Positions 34,487 to 44,609 are shown, counted from the first letter of the stretch. The stretch: DNA of 64,000 nucleotides from Blautia faecis (GCF_020554845.1 NZ_JAJCIA010000007.1:78457-142456), one strand, 5' to 3'. Numbers and translations: made by a program. Notes: a model not told the origin generated them from the sequence alone.

Positions 34487-36937
34487 ATGATTAAATTTTT
34501 ACGCAGAGCAGTGATTCTCCTGTTTGTTTTTGTTCTCGGCGTGGCAGGAAGTTCGTTCCTGCTGAATAGTGAGACTACGGATGACCGCTCTGATATGAAT
34601 GATCCGGTTTTTCCGGAGGTAATGGTTGATTTTGATGGAAATTATGCAAACAGGATGTATGGTTATGCACAGCCTATGCAGTCTGATTTTACCAGGGACA
34701 GTGTGACGCCTATTGATACATCCAAGGAACTGTCCTTTGTTATAAATGCCTATGATACAAAGGTGAAAAGCCTTTCCTATGAGATACGTACCTCTGATGG
34801 CAGTAAGGTACTGGAAAATCGTAAGATTAAAAGTTTGGATAAACAGGACAGCTATCTGACAACAACGATTAAGCTGAGCAGTGATCTTCTGATGAACCAG
34901 GAGTATTCTTTGCAATTATCTCTTGAGACAAATAAGGGAACAGCTTATTACTATACAAGAGTAGTTTCCAGATCCAATGTGAATGCTGCTCAGTACGTGA
35001 AGTTTGTTGCGAGCTTTTATGAAAAATGTCTGGATAAAGCGTCCGCCGAGGATCTGACTGCTTACCTGGAATCAGACACATCCAGTACATCTACCAACTA
35101 TACAGACATTAATATCAATTCTACATTTGCCCAGATCAGCTGGGGCAATCTGAACCCTCAGATTTACAGAAAGGGAATTCCTGTAGTGAAGGATATTAAT
35201 GAAACCACAGCCAGTCTTTCTGTTGAATATCAGATTGCGGCACTGGATGAAGATGGAAACCAGGAAATCTATGATGTGACAGAATTTTACCGGATGCGTT
35301 ATACTGAAACCAGAATCATGCTTCTGGATTTTAAACGAAGCGCATCACAGGTGTTTGAGGAAAGCTCCATCAGCATTTCCGACAAGGGGCTTTTGCTTGG
35401 TGTCAGAGACAAAAATGTAGAATACATGATGAATGAAAAAGCAGGAGTGCTTGCGTTTGTTCAGGAAGGAGATTTATGGTCTTATTCTCCTGATGATGGA
35501 AAATTTTCCAGAATTTTCAGTTTCCGCAAAGAAACGGATGGAGATTTCAGGGATTCCAGATACCAGCATAATATAAAGATCATCCGTGTGGAAGATAACG
35601 GAGATGTGGACTTTGTTCTTTATGGATATATGAACAGAGGCGTTCGGGAAGGATACTGTGGCGTTTGTGTATATCATTACAGCAATGATCAGAATGTGGT
35701 GGAAGAAAAAGTATTTATTCCGTCTACAGAATCCTACGAATTCCTGAAAGAAGATCTTGGAACATTATCCTATGTCAGTACAGAAAATGCTCTTTACCTT
35801 TTATTTGCAAATAAGCTTTATAAGATAAACATTTCAGATGGTACCAGTGAGGTTCTTGAGGAAGGAATTAAAAAAGATGACTTTGCTGTTTCGGATACAG
35901 GTGCACATGCTGCATGGATCATTCAGGAAGGTGAAAGCGCCGGAAATATAAAAGAAATAGATTTTGAAACATTAGAAACCAGGAGTCTTGCACCATCTTC
36001 AGGACAGTCTTTAGTGCTGAATGGATTTATGAATGAAGATCTTGTTTATGGAATCGTAGTTGATGGAGATGTGATCGCAGACGATAATGGTCATGAGACT
36101 ACGGGGATTCATACGGTCCGTATTGAAGGATTTGATGGAACTTTGAAAAAAGAATATCATCAGGATGGATTGTATGTAACTGATATTACCATGGGAAACA
36201 CTATGATGGAATTTCAGTTGTCCAAGAAGACAAAAAAAGGATACAAAGCAGTAAGCAAGGATAATATTCTGAATAATTCCAAAGCCTCGACCAATACTGT
36301 ATCCGTGGAACTTGTGACAAATTCCAGAACCGGAACTCAGATACGACTGGCTCTCACTGAAACGCCTGAAATTCAGGAACCGTTAGTCGTTTATGCAAAA
36401 ATGAAAAATATAGGTGATGACCGTATTATTCTGGATACGCAGATTCCTGAGGAAGATATTTACTATGTTTATGCAAAAGGAGGATTGGACAGTACATTCA
36501 CAGATCCTGCACTTGCGCTTCAAAGAGCAGATGATCAGACTGGTGTTGTGCTGAATCGTGCTCAGCAGTATGTATGGGAGCGTGGAAATAAGAAGACAAA
36601 GCTGACTCTTAATCTGGAGGATGTGCCGGAAGCAATGAAGAGTGCATCCCTGGATGTTACAGCACTGCAGGAGGCTCTTGGGGATGAGGGTACTATCATT
36701 GATTTGTCTGGTTGTACATTAGACAGTGTCTTATATGAGGTCAGCGCCCAGCGTCCGGTAATTGCCAAGACCGGGGATAATACCAGTGTTGTGATCATAG
36801 GATATGATGAATATAACACATATCTGTACGATCCGCAGAAAGGGGAAACTTATCCTTACGGTATGAATGACAGTACGGAGCTGTTTGAAAAGGCCGGCAA
36901 TATTTTTATAAGTTATGTTGAGAAACTGAAGCTTTAA
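34487..36937 (+). CDS. Large membrane-anchored extracellular protein of unknown function
   Basis: 816 aa. One N-terminal membrane anchor (AVILLFVFVLGVAGSSFLL); the rest is outside. Residues about 80-270 are beta-rich, 300-600 contain repeated strands such as LWSYSPDDGKFSRIF and LYKINISDGTSEVL that look like propeller blades. The end (RPVIAKTGDNTSVVIIGYDE then YNTYLYDP) resembles the final strands of peptidase C39-like domains, but the usual His is Ser and no catalytic Cys is seen. Hence probably a non-catalytic binding protein. Cotranscribed with the methyltransferase. Confidence 0.65.
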   Translation: MIKFLRRAVILLFVFVLGVAGSSFLLNSETTDDRSDMNDPVFPEVMVDFDGNYANRMYGYAQPMQSDFTRDSVTPIDTSKELSFVINAYDTKVKSLSYEIRTSDGSKVLENRKIKSLDKQDSYLTTTIKLSSDLLMNQEYSLQLSLETNKGTAYYYTRVVSRSNVNAAQYVKFVASFYEKCLDKASAEDLTAYLESDTSSTSTNYTDININSTFAQISWGNLNPQIYRKGIPVVKDINETTASLSVEYQIAALDEDGNQEIYDVTEFYRMRYTETRIMLLDFKRSASQVFEESSISISDKGLLLGVRDKNVEYMMNEKAGVLAFVQEGDLWSYSPDDGKFSRIFSFRKETDGDFRDSRYQHNIKIIRVEDNGDVDFVLYGYMNRGVREGYCGVCVYHYSNDQNVVEEKVFIPSTESYEFLKEDLGTLSYVSTENALYLLFANKLYKINISDGTSEVLEEGIKKDDFAVSDTGAHAAWIIQEGESAGNIKEIDFETLETRSLAPSSGQSLVLNGFMNEDLVYGIVVDGDVIADDNGHETTGIHTVRIEGFDGTLKKEYHQDGLYVTDITMGNTMMEFQLSKKTKKGYKAVSKDNILNNSKASTNTVSVELVTNSRTGTQIRLALTETPEIQEPLVVYAKMKNIGDDRIILDTQIPEEDIYYVYAKGGLDSTFTDPALALQRADDQTGVVLNRAQQYVWERGNKKTKLTLNLEDVPEAMKSASLDVTALQEALGDEGTIIDLSGCTLDSVLYEVSAQRPVIAKTGDNTSVVIIGYDEYNTYLYDPQKGETYPYGMNDSTELFEKAGNIFISYVEKLKL

Positions 36938-37022
36938 AGTGGCTGTTGGGAAAGCCGGTACAGTCCGATATTGAACATGTATGCAAAAAATGCTAGATGT
37001 GAAAGATGCAGCAAAGTGGTGG

Positions 37023-37058
37023 TTAACAGTCTGTCTGTGGTGGAGGACAGACTGTTAA
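37023..37058 (+). promoter_or_regulatory. Perfect 13-bp hairpin before galT
   Basis: TTAACAGTCTGTC (37023-37035) pairs perfectly with GACAGACTGTTAA (37046-37058). It has no T-tract and lies 28 bases before galT, so it is not a normal terminator. It may be an operator or an RNA-stability stem. Confidence 0.55.
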
Positions 37059-37086
37059 AAATAAAGCAACAGGAAAGGACAGAAAA

Positions 37087-38577
37087 ATGCTAAGCGAAAG
37101 TATTAAAAAACTGGTACAGTATGGAATTGAGACAGGGCTGACTCCTGCCTGTGAGAAAAACTATACAACAAATCTTCTTCTTGATGTTTTTAAAGAAGAT
37201 GAATACACAGAACCGGCAGAGGAATATTCTGATATTAATCTGGAAGAAGTTCTGAAAGAACTGTTAGACGAAGCTGTAGAACGTGGTCTGATTCAGGACA
37301 GTGTGGTTTACAGAGATCTGTTTGATACAAGATTAATGAACTGTCTTATGCCCCGCCCGGCTCAGGTACAGAAGTCTTTCTGGGAAAAATATGAGAAATC
37401 TCCGGAAGAAGCAACAGATTATTTCTATAAATTAAGCCAGGACAGTGATTATATTCGTCGTTATCGTGTAAAGAAAGACCAGAAATGGACTGTGGATTCT
37501 CCTTATGGAGCAATTGATATTACAATCAACCTTTCTAAGCCAGAGAAAGATCCGAAAGCTATTGCTGCGGCAAAGCTTATCAAATCAAGCAGCTATCCCA
37601 AATGTCTGCTTTGTCCGGAAAATGAGGGATATGCAGGCCGCGCAAATCATCCTGCAAGAGAGAATCACAGAATCATTCCGATCACAATCAATGACAGTCC
37701 GTGGGGAATGCAGTACTCTCCTTATGTTTATTATAATGAGCATTGTATTGTATTTAATTTCCAGCACACACCTATGAAAATCGAGAGAAACACATTTATC
37801 AAGCTGTTTGATTTCGTGAAGCTGTTTCCACATTATTTTCTGGGGTCAAATGCAGACTTACCGATTGTGGGAGGTTCTATTCTCAGTCACGATCATTTCC
37901 AGGGCGGCCATTATACGTTTGCTATGGCAAAGGCTGAAATTGAGAAATATGTAACTATTCCGGGCTATGAGGATGTGGAGGCTGGTATTGTAAAATGGCC
38001 GCTGTCTGTACTTCGTATCCGTCATAAAGATGAGAAGCGCCTGATTGATCTGGCAACTCATGTGCTGGAGGTTTGGAGAGGCTATACAGATGAGGCTGCA
38101 TTCATTTTTGCAGAAACGGATGGTGAACCTCATAATACGATCACTCCGATCGCACGTAAAAAAGGTGATATGTATGAGTTGGATCTGACTCTACGAAACA
38201 ATATTACCACAGAAGAAAATCCTCTTGGCGTATATCATCCGCATGCACAGTACCATCATATTAAGAAGGAGAATATCGGTCTGATCGAGGTTATGGGCTT
38301 GGCAGTTCTCCCTGCGCGACTAAAAGAAGAACTGGAGCTTTTGGAAGAATATATTCTGGATGGCAAGGATGTTGCTTCTAATGAGAAGATTGAAAAACAT
38401 GAGCAGTGGGTAAAAGAATTCCTTCCGAAGTACGATCATCTTGATAAAGACAATATTGAAGAGGTTCTTCATAAAGAAGTTGGAAATGTGTTTGTTCACG
38501 TGCTGGAAGATGCTGGTGTTTACAAATGTACAGGAGAGGGCAGAGCTGCATTTATGCGTTTTATTGAAAATTTGTAA
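37087..38577 (+). CDS. galT: UDP-glucose--hexose-1-phosphate uridylyltransferase, type II
   Basis: 496 aa, the length of the Firmicutes GalT2 family. It shows MNCLMPRPAQVQKSFW, YPKCLLCPENEGYAGR, and SHDHFQGGHYTFAMA, which contains the nucleotidyl-transfer HxxGxH-like histidines. It converts galactose-1-phosphate and UDP-glucose to UDP-galactose and glucose-1-phosphate in the Leloir pathway. No galK or galE in the window. Glucose-1-phosphate would feed GlgC/GlgD encoded at 50.3-52.7 kb. Confidence 0.95.
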   Translation: MLSESIKKLVQYGIETGLTPACEKNYTTNLLLDVFKEDEYTEPAEEYSDINLEEVLKELLDEAVERGLIQDSVVYRDLFDTRLMNCLMPRPAQVQKSFWEKYEKSPEEATDYFYKLSQDSDYIRRYRVKKDQKWTVDSPYGAIDITINLSKPEKDPKAIAAAKLIKSSSYPKCLLCPENEGYAGRANHPARENHRIIPITINDSPWGMQYSPYVYYNEHCIVFNFQHTPMKIERNTFIKLFDFVKLFPHYFLGSNADLPIVGGSILSHDHFQGGHYTFAMAKAEIEKYVTIPGYEDVEAGIVKWPLSVLRIRHKDEKRLIDLATHVLEVWRGYTDEAAFIFAETDGEPHNTITPIARKKGDMYELDLTLRNNITTEENPLGVYHPHAQYHHIKKENIGLIEVMGLAVLPARLKEELELLEEYILDGKDVASNEKIEKHEQWVKEFLPKYDHLDKDNIEEVLHKEVGNVFVHVLEDAGVYKCTGEGRAAFMRFIENL

Positions 38578-38604
38578 CCAAATCATAAAGACAATCTTTT
38601 GGGG

Positions 38605-38633
38605 TTGAAAGAATGTGTCCGTTTGATTATACT
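38605..38633 (+). promoter_or_regulatory. Promoter of the InlB-repeat SGNH gene
   Basis: TTGAAA at 38605-38610, TATACT at 38628-38633, spacer 17. Confidence 0.7.
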
Positions 38634-38722
38634 GAAGACAGCACAGAAGATGAAATAAGAACTATTTATTTTCTGTGCAGATGATGAAAGCAGGAGAGAC
38701 ATTAAAAAGCAGAGGAGTGCCT

Positions 38723-40231
38723 ATGAAAAATAAAACAAAAAGAAAAAATAGGATTTTCCGGGTTCTGTTGGCCACAATGTTGATTTTGTTCGGAGTTTCA
38801 TTTAGAAATGATGGAAAAATTGGGATTAGTGGTGTTCAGTCTGTACAGGCGGCCACTAAGAACGTAGTTGTCAGATTCTGGAATCAAAGTGGAAAAACAT
38901 CCTATTCCAAGCTGCGTATAAAGGTAAGTGCCGGGAAAAAAATTAAGCTTCCGGCAGTTCCTGCAATTACCGGATACAAAAATCTTGGCTGGTCCACTCA
39001 GAAAAACGATACCAAAGCGGTATATGCCGCGGGGAAAAAAATACGTCTGAAAAAGAATATAAATCTGTACGCGGTGCGTAAAAAAGTTGGTATATATAAA
39101 GTTTATTTCTATGATAATACCGGAAGCACCAGTACAGTATTTAAGAAACTAAACAAAGCTGTTACAAAAAACGGATATCTTACCTTGCCAGAGCTTCCAC
39201 AAAAAAGCGGCTATAAGGCAGTTGGATGGAGTGCCAAAAAGAATGCGTCCCAAGCGTCTTATACAGAGGGTCAGAAGATTCGAATCAAAAAAAATATAAA
39301 ATTATACGCTGTTTACGAGTCAGATACAACATTTACAGTGGCTTTGTGCAAGAATAATGGAACTGTTTACAAGACAGAGAATGTAGCATCTGGAAGTTCT
39401 TATACATTGCCATCTGTAAGAAATGCATCTGGATACACCTTTATGGGGTGGGATATCCAGTTAGGAAAAAGCACAGCACCGCGTTATGAAGCCGGTGATA
39501 CTATTACAGTAAACAGCAACATAAAGCTATATGCAGTTGTGTTTAACCGTTCCGCTGAGGAAGACCTGACTCTTTCAGAGCTTCTGCAATCCGCAAGCAG
39601 CTGGAAAATTGGAAATGGAAGCAATCGGGGTTACAATCACATTATTTTTGTAGGAGACTCCCGGACCAATCGTATGCAGAGAACGCTGCAAAATTTAAAT
39701 TCAGGGTATTATGAGTCGAATCTGCTGCGTGATATTGATTTTGTATACGAAGAGGGAAAGGGCCTTGAATGGCTGAAGTCTCAAGGGCTGAATTCTATTC
39801 TTTCTATTGCAGAAGAGAATTATTCTGTGTTGAAACCGACTGCGGTTATTTTTAATCTGGGAGTAAACGATCCTGGAAATATGTATGATTATATTTCTTA
39901 TTATCAGGAGATTGCTGAGAGCTTACAGAAAAAGAACTGCAAGCTGTTCTTTATGTCGGTGAATCCGGTGAACAGTAAGACAATCGAATATCTTGGTAAA
40001 AATGCAATCCGAAAAGAAGAAGTAATCCGCAAATTCAATTCTGTTGTGGGCAGTGCTCTTGGCAGCACTTTTGAATATATTGACACGTATTCTTATCTGA
40101 TGGAGAATGGATATGGTACCAATATTAGTGGAACTGGAGTTGATCTGCCAGACGATGATGGACTTCATTACACCACCAAGACCTACAAACGAATTTTTAA
40201 GTATTGTCTGGATTATCTTATATTGCATTAA
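38723..40231 (+). CDS. Secreted protein with three InlB-type repeats and an SGNH hydrolase domain
   Basis: 502 aa from ATG 38723 (GAGGAG upstream). Signal peptide ending near QSVQAA. Three Listeria-Bacteroides (InlB_B) repeats follow at about 45-110, 115-185 and 190-265, seen as YKNLGWSTQKNDTKAVYAAG, YKAVGWSAKKNASQASYTEG and YTFMGWDIQLGKSTAPRYEAG with LYAV strand ends. The C-terminal domain has block I GDSR, LGVND and DGLHYTT, giving a Ser-Asp-His triad. It probably deacylates a wall or host glycan. Ends in a terminator. Confidence 0.85.
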   Translation: MKNKTKRKNRIFRVLLATMLILFGVSFRNDGKIGISGVQSVQAATKNVVVRFWNQSGKTSYSKLRIKVSAGKKIKLPAVPAITGYKNLGWSTQKNDTKAVYAAGKKIRLKKNINLYAVRKKVGIYKVYFYDNTGSTSTVFKKLNKAVTKNGYLTLPELPQKSGYKAVGWSAKKNASQASYTEGQKIRIKKNIKLYAVYESDTTFTVALCKNNGTVYKTENVASGSSYTLPSVRNASGYTFMGWDIQLGKSTAPRYEAGDTITVNSNIKLYAVVFNRSAEEDLTLSELLQSASSWKIGNGSNRGYNHIIFVGDSRTNRMQRTLQNLNSGYYESNLLRDIDFVYEEGKGLEWLKSQGLNSILSIAEENYSVLKPTAVIFNLGVNDPGNMYDYISYYQEIAESLQKKNCKLFFMSVNPVNSKTIEYLGKNAIRKEEVIRKFNSVVGSALGSTFEYIDTYSYLMENGYGTNISGTGVDLPDDDGLHYTTKTYKRIFKYCLDYLILH

Positions 40232-40289
40232 ACGTTCAGAGAAATACTGAGAATGAGGCAACTTTGCAATAGGAAAGTACTTACAGAAG

Positions 40290-40342
40290 AGAAGATCTTT
40301 GTCCAAAAGTGTCGAAGCTTAACGGACAGGATCTTCTTTTAT
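40290..40342 (+). terminator. Terminator between the SGNH gene and asnS
   Basis: AGAAGATC (40290-40297) pairs with GATCTTCT (40330-40337), with inner GTCC/GGAC, followed by TTTTATT. It ends before the asnS promoter, so it is not an asnS attenuator. Confidence 0.8.
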
Positions 40343-40359
40343 TCCCTGGAAAAATATCC

Positions 40360-40388
40360 TTGCGCGAATAAGAGGAATAGTCTATACT
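40360..40388 (+). promoter_or_regulatory. Promoter of asnS
   Basis: TTGCGC at 40360-40365, TATACT at 40383-40388, spacer 17. The leader of about 40 nt is too short for a T-box. Confidence 0.65.
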
Positions 40389-40435
40389 ATAGAGAAATGA
40401 GTGTTTGGAAAAATGAGGAGAAAGAGGAACTAATT

Positions 40436-41827
40436 ATGAAACTTACAACAGTAAAAGAAATTTACAGAGAACGGGATAAATACCTGGATCAGGAGATCAC
40501 TGTAGGCGGCTGGGTACGAAGCGTTCGTGATTCCAAGACCTTTGGATTTGTTGTTCTCCATGATGGAACATATTTTGAGACCCTTCAGATCGTTTACCAT
40601 GATACAATGGACAATTTTGCTGAGATTTCCAAACTGAATGTAGGCGCAGCGATTATTGTAAAGGGAACTCTGGTAGCGACTCCACAGGCGAAACAGCCAT
40701 TTGAGATCCAGGCTGCAGAGATTTCTGTAGAGGGAACATCCGCACCAGATTATCCGCTTCAGAAGAAACGTCACAGCCTTGAGTATTTAAGAACGATCAT
40801 ACATCTTCGTTCCAGAACAAATACCTTCCAGGCTGTTTTCCGTGTACGTTCCCTCTGTGCATATGCAATACACAAATTCTTTCAGGAGAGAGGATTTGTT
40901 TATGTACACACTCCGCTGATCACAGGAAGTGACTGCGAGGGTGCAGGGGAGATGTTCCAGGTTACAACCATGGATCTGAATAACATTCCTACAGATGATA
41001 AGGGAAATATTGATTACTCTCAGGATTTCTTTGGCAAGGAGACAAATCTGACTGTAAGTGGCCAGCTGAACTGTGAGACATTTGCACAGGCATTCCGTAA
41101 TGTATATACATTTGGACCAACTTTCCGTGCTGAGAACTCCAACACCACACGTCATGCAGCTGAGTTCTGGATGATCGAGCCTGAGTGTGCATTTGCTGAT
41201 CTTGAAGACAACATGAATCTTGCAGAAGCGATGCTGAAATATGTGATCGGATATGTTCTTGAGAATGCTCCGGAGGAAATGAACTTCTTCAATTCTTTTG
41301 TGGACAAAGGACTTCTTGACAGATTGAACCATGTGGCAAACTCTGAGTTTGGCCGTGTTACTTATACAGAAGCAATTGAGCTTCTCGAGAAAAATAATGA
41401 CAAGTTTGATTACAAAGTATCCTGGGGATGTGATCTGCAGACAGAGCATGAGCGTTATCTGACAGAACAGATTTTTAAGAAACCTATTTTTGTTACAGAC
41501 TATCCAAAGGAAATTAAAGCATTCTATATGAAAGCGAACGAGGATGGAAAGACCGTTGCAGCTATGGACTGCCTGGTTCCTGGAATTGGTGAGATTATCG
41601 GTGGAAGCCAGAGAGAGGACGACTATGGTAAGTTGAAAGCTCGTATGGAAGAGCTTGGGCTGAAGGAAGAAGACTATGACTTCTATCTTGATTTGCGTAA
41701 ATATGGTTCTACACGTCATTCAGGATTTGGTCTTGGATTTGAGCGCTGTGTAATGTATCTCACAGGAATGGGCAATATCCGTGACGTAATTCCATTCCCG
41801 AGAACAGTTAACAACTGCGATTTATAA
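40436..41827 (+). CDS. asnS: Asparaginyl-tRNA synthetase
   Basis: 463 aa from ATG 40436 (AGAGGAAC upstream). An N-terminal OB-fold anticodon-binding domain ([22 protein letters not shown]) leads to the class IIb core with [21 protein letters not shown] (motif 2) and [20 protein letters not shown] (motif 3). [13 protein letters not shown] identifies the Asn subtype. It charges tRNA(Asn). Followed after 14 bp by the yhaO-like gene, likely in one transcript. Confidence 0.97.
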   Translation: MKLTTVKEIYRERDKYLDQEITVGGWVRSVRDSKTFGFVVLHDGTYFETLQIVYHDTMDNFAEISKLNVGAAIIVKGTLVATPQAKQPFEIQAAEISVEGTSAPDYPLQKKRHSLEYLRTIIHLRSRTNTFQAVFRVRSLCAYAIHKFFQERGFVYVHTPLITGSDCEGAGEMFQVTTMDLNNIPTDDKGNIDYSQDFFGKETNLTVSGQLNCETFAQAFRNVYTFGPTFRAENSNTTRHAAEFWMIEPECAFADLEDNMNLAEAMLKYVIGYVLENAPEEMNFFNSFVDKGLLDRLNHVANSEFGRVTYTEAIELLEKNNDKFDYKVSWGCDLQTEHERYLTEQIFKKPIFVTDYPKEIKAFYMKANEDGKTVAAMDCLVPGIGEIIGGSQREDDYGKLKARMEELGLKEEDYDFYLDLRKYGSTRHSGFGLGFERCVMYLTGMGNIRDVIPFPRTVNNCDL

Positions 41828-41841
41828 AACGAGGTAAAAGA

Positions 41842-42900
41842 ATGAGATTTATTCATCTTGCAGATGTACATCTTGGTGCAGTGCCCGACAGAGGCTGCCC
41901 ATGGAGTGACAAGCGGGAGAATGAAATCTGGGAAACATTCCGCCGGGTTATTGCGGGTATCCGCGAAAATCCGGTGGATTTGTTATTTATAGCCGGAGAT
42001 TTGTTCCATCGTCAGCCACTTCCATATGAATTGAAAGAAGTAAACGATTTATTTTCCAGAATACCGGAAACAAGGGTATATTTAATGGCAGGAGAAAGGG
42101 ATTATCTGAAAGAAAATTCTTTTTACAGAACTTTCACCTGGGCACCGAATGTGACTTTTTTTCCGGAAGAGAAGGTAACCTGTGTGAAAGATACGCAATT
42201 CGGGGTATATGTTTATGGAATGAGCTATGAACATTCACAGATCAGACAGCCCTTGTATGATGGCGTACGCCCTGTGAAAAATGATGGAGTGCATATTCTT
42301 ATGGCTCATGGCGGTGATGAAAGCCATTGCCCGTTAAATATAGCTGCACTTGTAGGAGCAGGTTTTGATTATATTGCATTGGGGCATTTCCATACTCCAC
42401 AGAGCGTAATAAGAGATGTGGCTGCTTACAGCGGAGCTCCTGAGCCAATTGAAAGTAATGATCTGGGAGCGCATGGCTATATTGAGGGAAGAATTGAAAA
42501 TGGAAAAGTGAAAACCCGATTTGTTCCGTTTTCTATTCGAACCTATAGTCAGCTTCTTCTCAATGTAAATGAAGAAAGCACCCAGCTATCTATTGAAGAA
42601 GCTTTGAAGGATGAGATATATAAAAAAGGCGGACTGAATATATATCGTGTAATTCTTCAGGGGAAAAGAAAACCAGAGCTTTTTCTGATTCCGGAAAAAC
42701 TGAAATCCTTTGGAAATATTACGGAAGTACTGGATGAGACCAGACCTGCTTATGATTTGGAAGAACTGCAGAAAAAATATGCCGGAACTTTGATAGGAGA
42801 TTATATCTGCTTTTTTATGGAAAAAAACAGAAATACAGTGGAAGATAAGGCCCTGTACTATGGTTTGCAGGCACTGCTGGAGACAAGACATTCCAGCTGA
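41842..42900 (+). CDS. YhaO/SbcD-like DNA repair metallophosphoesterase
   Basis: 352 aa. Mre11/SbcD phosphoesterase blocks are complete: LADVHLG, IAGDLFHR, GERDYL (usually GNHD; here GERD), AHGGDE and LGHFHTP. A C-terminal capping region of about 110 residues follows. In Bacillus this protein partners the YhaN ATPase. The GERD change replaces the usual Asn-His of the catalytic pair, so nuclease activity may be reduced. Confidence 0.82.
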   Translation: MRFIHLADVHLGAVPDRGCPWSDKRENEIWETFRRVIAGIRENPVDLLFIAGDLFHRQPLPYELKEVNDLFSRIPETRVYLMAGERDYLKENSFYRTFTWAPNVTFFPEEKVTCVKDTQFGVYVYGMSYEHSQIRQPLYDGVRPVKNDGVHILMAHGGDESHCPLNIAALVGAGFDYIALGHFHTPQSVIRDVAAYSGAPEPIESNDLGAHGYIEGRIENGKVKTRFVPFSIRTYSQLLLNVNEESTQLSIEEALKDEIYKKGGLNIYRVILQGKRKPELFLIPEKLKSFGNITEVLDETRPAYDLEELQKKYAGTLIGDYICFFMEKNRNTVEDKALYYGLQALLETRHSS

Positions 42901-42974
42901 CATAGAGCAGATAGTAACAGAAAATATGTATTGCAGTGTAAAAGTGAGATGTATGTGCGAGGGAATAAGGTTAT

Positions 42975-44483
42975 ATGATTTTTAAACGCATATTAATAAA
43001 TAATTTTGGTGGGCTTCGGGAAAAAGACATAGAATTGATATCCGGAGTAAATGTGCTCTATGGAATGAATGAAACAGAAAAGAATATTGTGTTTCTTTTT
43101 GTGAAGAACATGTTCTTTGGAATGCCTGAAAAAATGCAGGAGAAGAACGGAATTTATGAAAAAGCAGGTACTGAAGCTTCTCAGGAAAAATATGGTGGAA
43201 TTATATGGTTTCAGCACAATGGAAAAGATTACCGCCTGACGCGGGAAACAGGGGAAGGAATTCATAGTTGTGAGTTGTTCTGTGAAGATACCAGAGAAAT
43301 TTTAAATGGAGAAAATGGAGCCCTCGAGAGGATCCTTGGGGGATTTAGTGAGAATCTGTTCGACAATACTGTTATGGTAGAATCACTTAGCGGTAGTTCT
43401 TCCAGGGAAATGGCAAGGAAACTACAGAATAAACTGTCTGTTCTCAGCAAAAGCGGAGATGGTCTGGTAGATCTTGGAAGAACGGAGCAGATGCTAAAGA
43501 TGTGGCGCAAGGGATATCTCACCCAGAAAGAACGTGGCAGGAAAGCAGTTCAGAGAGAACAGGAAAAACTGGGCGAGAAACTGGAAAGCCTGCAGAATGA
43601 CCTGGATGGACTTCGGGACCAGAAGGGGCAGGTGGTTCAGGCGCAGGCAAAAATTTATTCTGCAGCAGGGAAAGAAGAAGCCACTGTGATTGAAGAACAG
43701 CTACAGACTATAGAGAAAAAGAATCTGGGAATGGTGATAGCAGGTATTCTGGCTGTTATTGTGGGAATTGTTGGCATTGTTGGAAAATTTCAGTTAACTG
43801 ATGAGATGTCTAAAATAGGAATGGATGTGTGCATCATTGCTGCTGTTGTGGCAATGGTTTATACACTTACTGCACGAAGAAAGCTGCGTATGGAGTTTGT
43901 AAAGCTAAAGAAGAAAAAAGTGTATTTGCAGTCACAGCAGGAAAAGCTGAAATCCAGTAAAGAAGATATTGATGGAATTTACGGTGAGAAACTGACTGCT
44001 TTTACGAATTTGCAGAGCGAATATCAGGAATTTGAGCTGGAAATGTCACTTCCTACTTCTGAAGATCTGGAAACACAGTCCTTGAACCTGGCTATGGATA
44101 CCATTAAAGAGCTGTCACGCAGTATTTATCTTGAGAAAGGCAGAAAGATTCGGATACGAGCATCCCAAATTTTCAGGGAACTTACAGATGGAAAATATAT
44201 AGAGTTCTATGGAGATGAGGGACAGAGTTTGGAACTGTGTCTGGAAGAGGGAACTGTTTTGGCAGAAAATCTGGAAAAGGAAAACCTTGAAATGCTGTAT
44301 TTTTCTATTCAGATGGCTGCTGCTGAGTTGTTCACGAATGAAACTGTTTTTCCAGTTATTTTGGATGATATTTTCCATGGGAAGAATCAGGATAAGCTTA
44401 TGGCAGTTTTCAGGTGGCTGAAAAAACAGCCCAGACAGGTGCTGCTTTTTACCAATAATAAGGATATGGCTGACATTTTTTAG
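42975..44483 (+). CDS. YhaN/SbcC-like protein with degraded ATP-binding motifs
   Basis: 502 aa, about half the usual YhaN length. N-terminal ILINNFGGLREKDIEL and the P-loop region G30-M-N-E-T-E35-K36-N37-I38 correspond to the family's GxNExGKST, so Gly, Ser/Thr and Thr are replaced. The signature region near 430-443 (LAENLEKENLEMLYF) lacks the LSxG core. Walker B PVILDDIF is kept. A short coiled coil and two hydrophobic segments near 255-300 lie between. It follows the phosphoesterase by 74 bp. ATP binding is doubtful. Confidence 0.8.
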   Translation: MIFKRILINNFGGLREKDIELISGVNVLYGMNETEKNIVFLFVKNMFFGMPEKMQEKNGIYEKAGTEASQEKYGGIIWFQHNGKDYRLTRETGEGIHSCELFCEDTREILNGENGALERILGGFSENLFDNTVMVESLSGSSSREMARKLQNKLSVLSKSGDGLVDLGRTEQMLKMWRKGYLTQKERGRKAVQREQEKLGEKLESLQNDLDGLRDQKGQVVQAQAKIYSAAGKEEATVIEEQLQTIEKKNLGMVIAGILAVIVGIVGIVGKFQLTDEMSKIGMDVCIIAAVVAMVYTLTARRKLRMEFVKLKKKKVYLQSQQEKLKSSKEDIDGIYGEKLTAFTNLQSEYQEFELEMSLPTSEDLETQSLNLAMDTIKELSRSIYLEKGRKIRIRASQIFRELTDGKYIEFYGDEGQSLELCLEEGTVLAENLEKENLEMLYFSIQMAAAELFTNETVFPVILDDIFHGKNQDKLMAVFRWLKKQPRQVLLFTNNKDMADIF

Positions 44484-44520
44484 AAAACTGTTACAGTGAA
44501 TGTTAAGTGATCGCGAAGCA

Positions 44521-44597
44521 TGTAACTGTGAAAGTACTGAACAGTTACAAATAAATGATAACAAAACAAGAGGCTGACACCTGGAAGGGTCAGCCTC
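44521..44597 (-). terminator. Hairpins between convergent yhaN-like and prs genes
   Basis: TGTAACTGT/ACAGTTACA (44521-44549) has no T-tract. GAGGCTGAC (44570-44578) with GTCAGCCTC (44589-44597) is followed on the minus strand by TTGTTTTGTT and terminates prs. Confidence 0.75.
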
Positions 44598-44609
44598 AAA
44601 TTATTTTAT

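Noticed and set aside
40232..40435. T-box or attenuator before asnS
   Set aside because: No T-box TGGNACCGCG-like sequence; the hairpin lies upstream of a good promoter and belongs to the preceding gene.
40787..41719. 310-codon minus-strand frame opposite asnS
   Set aside because: Antisense shadow of the highly conserved asnS; no motif.
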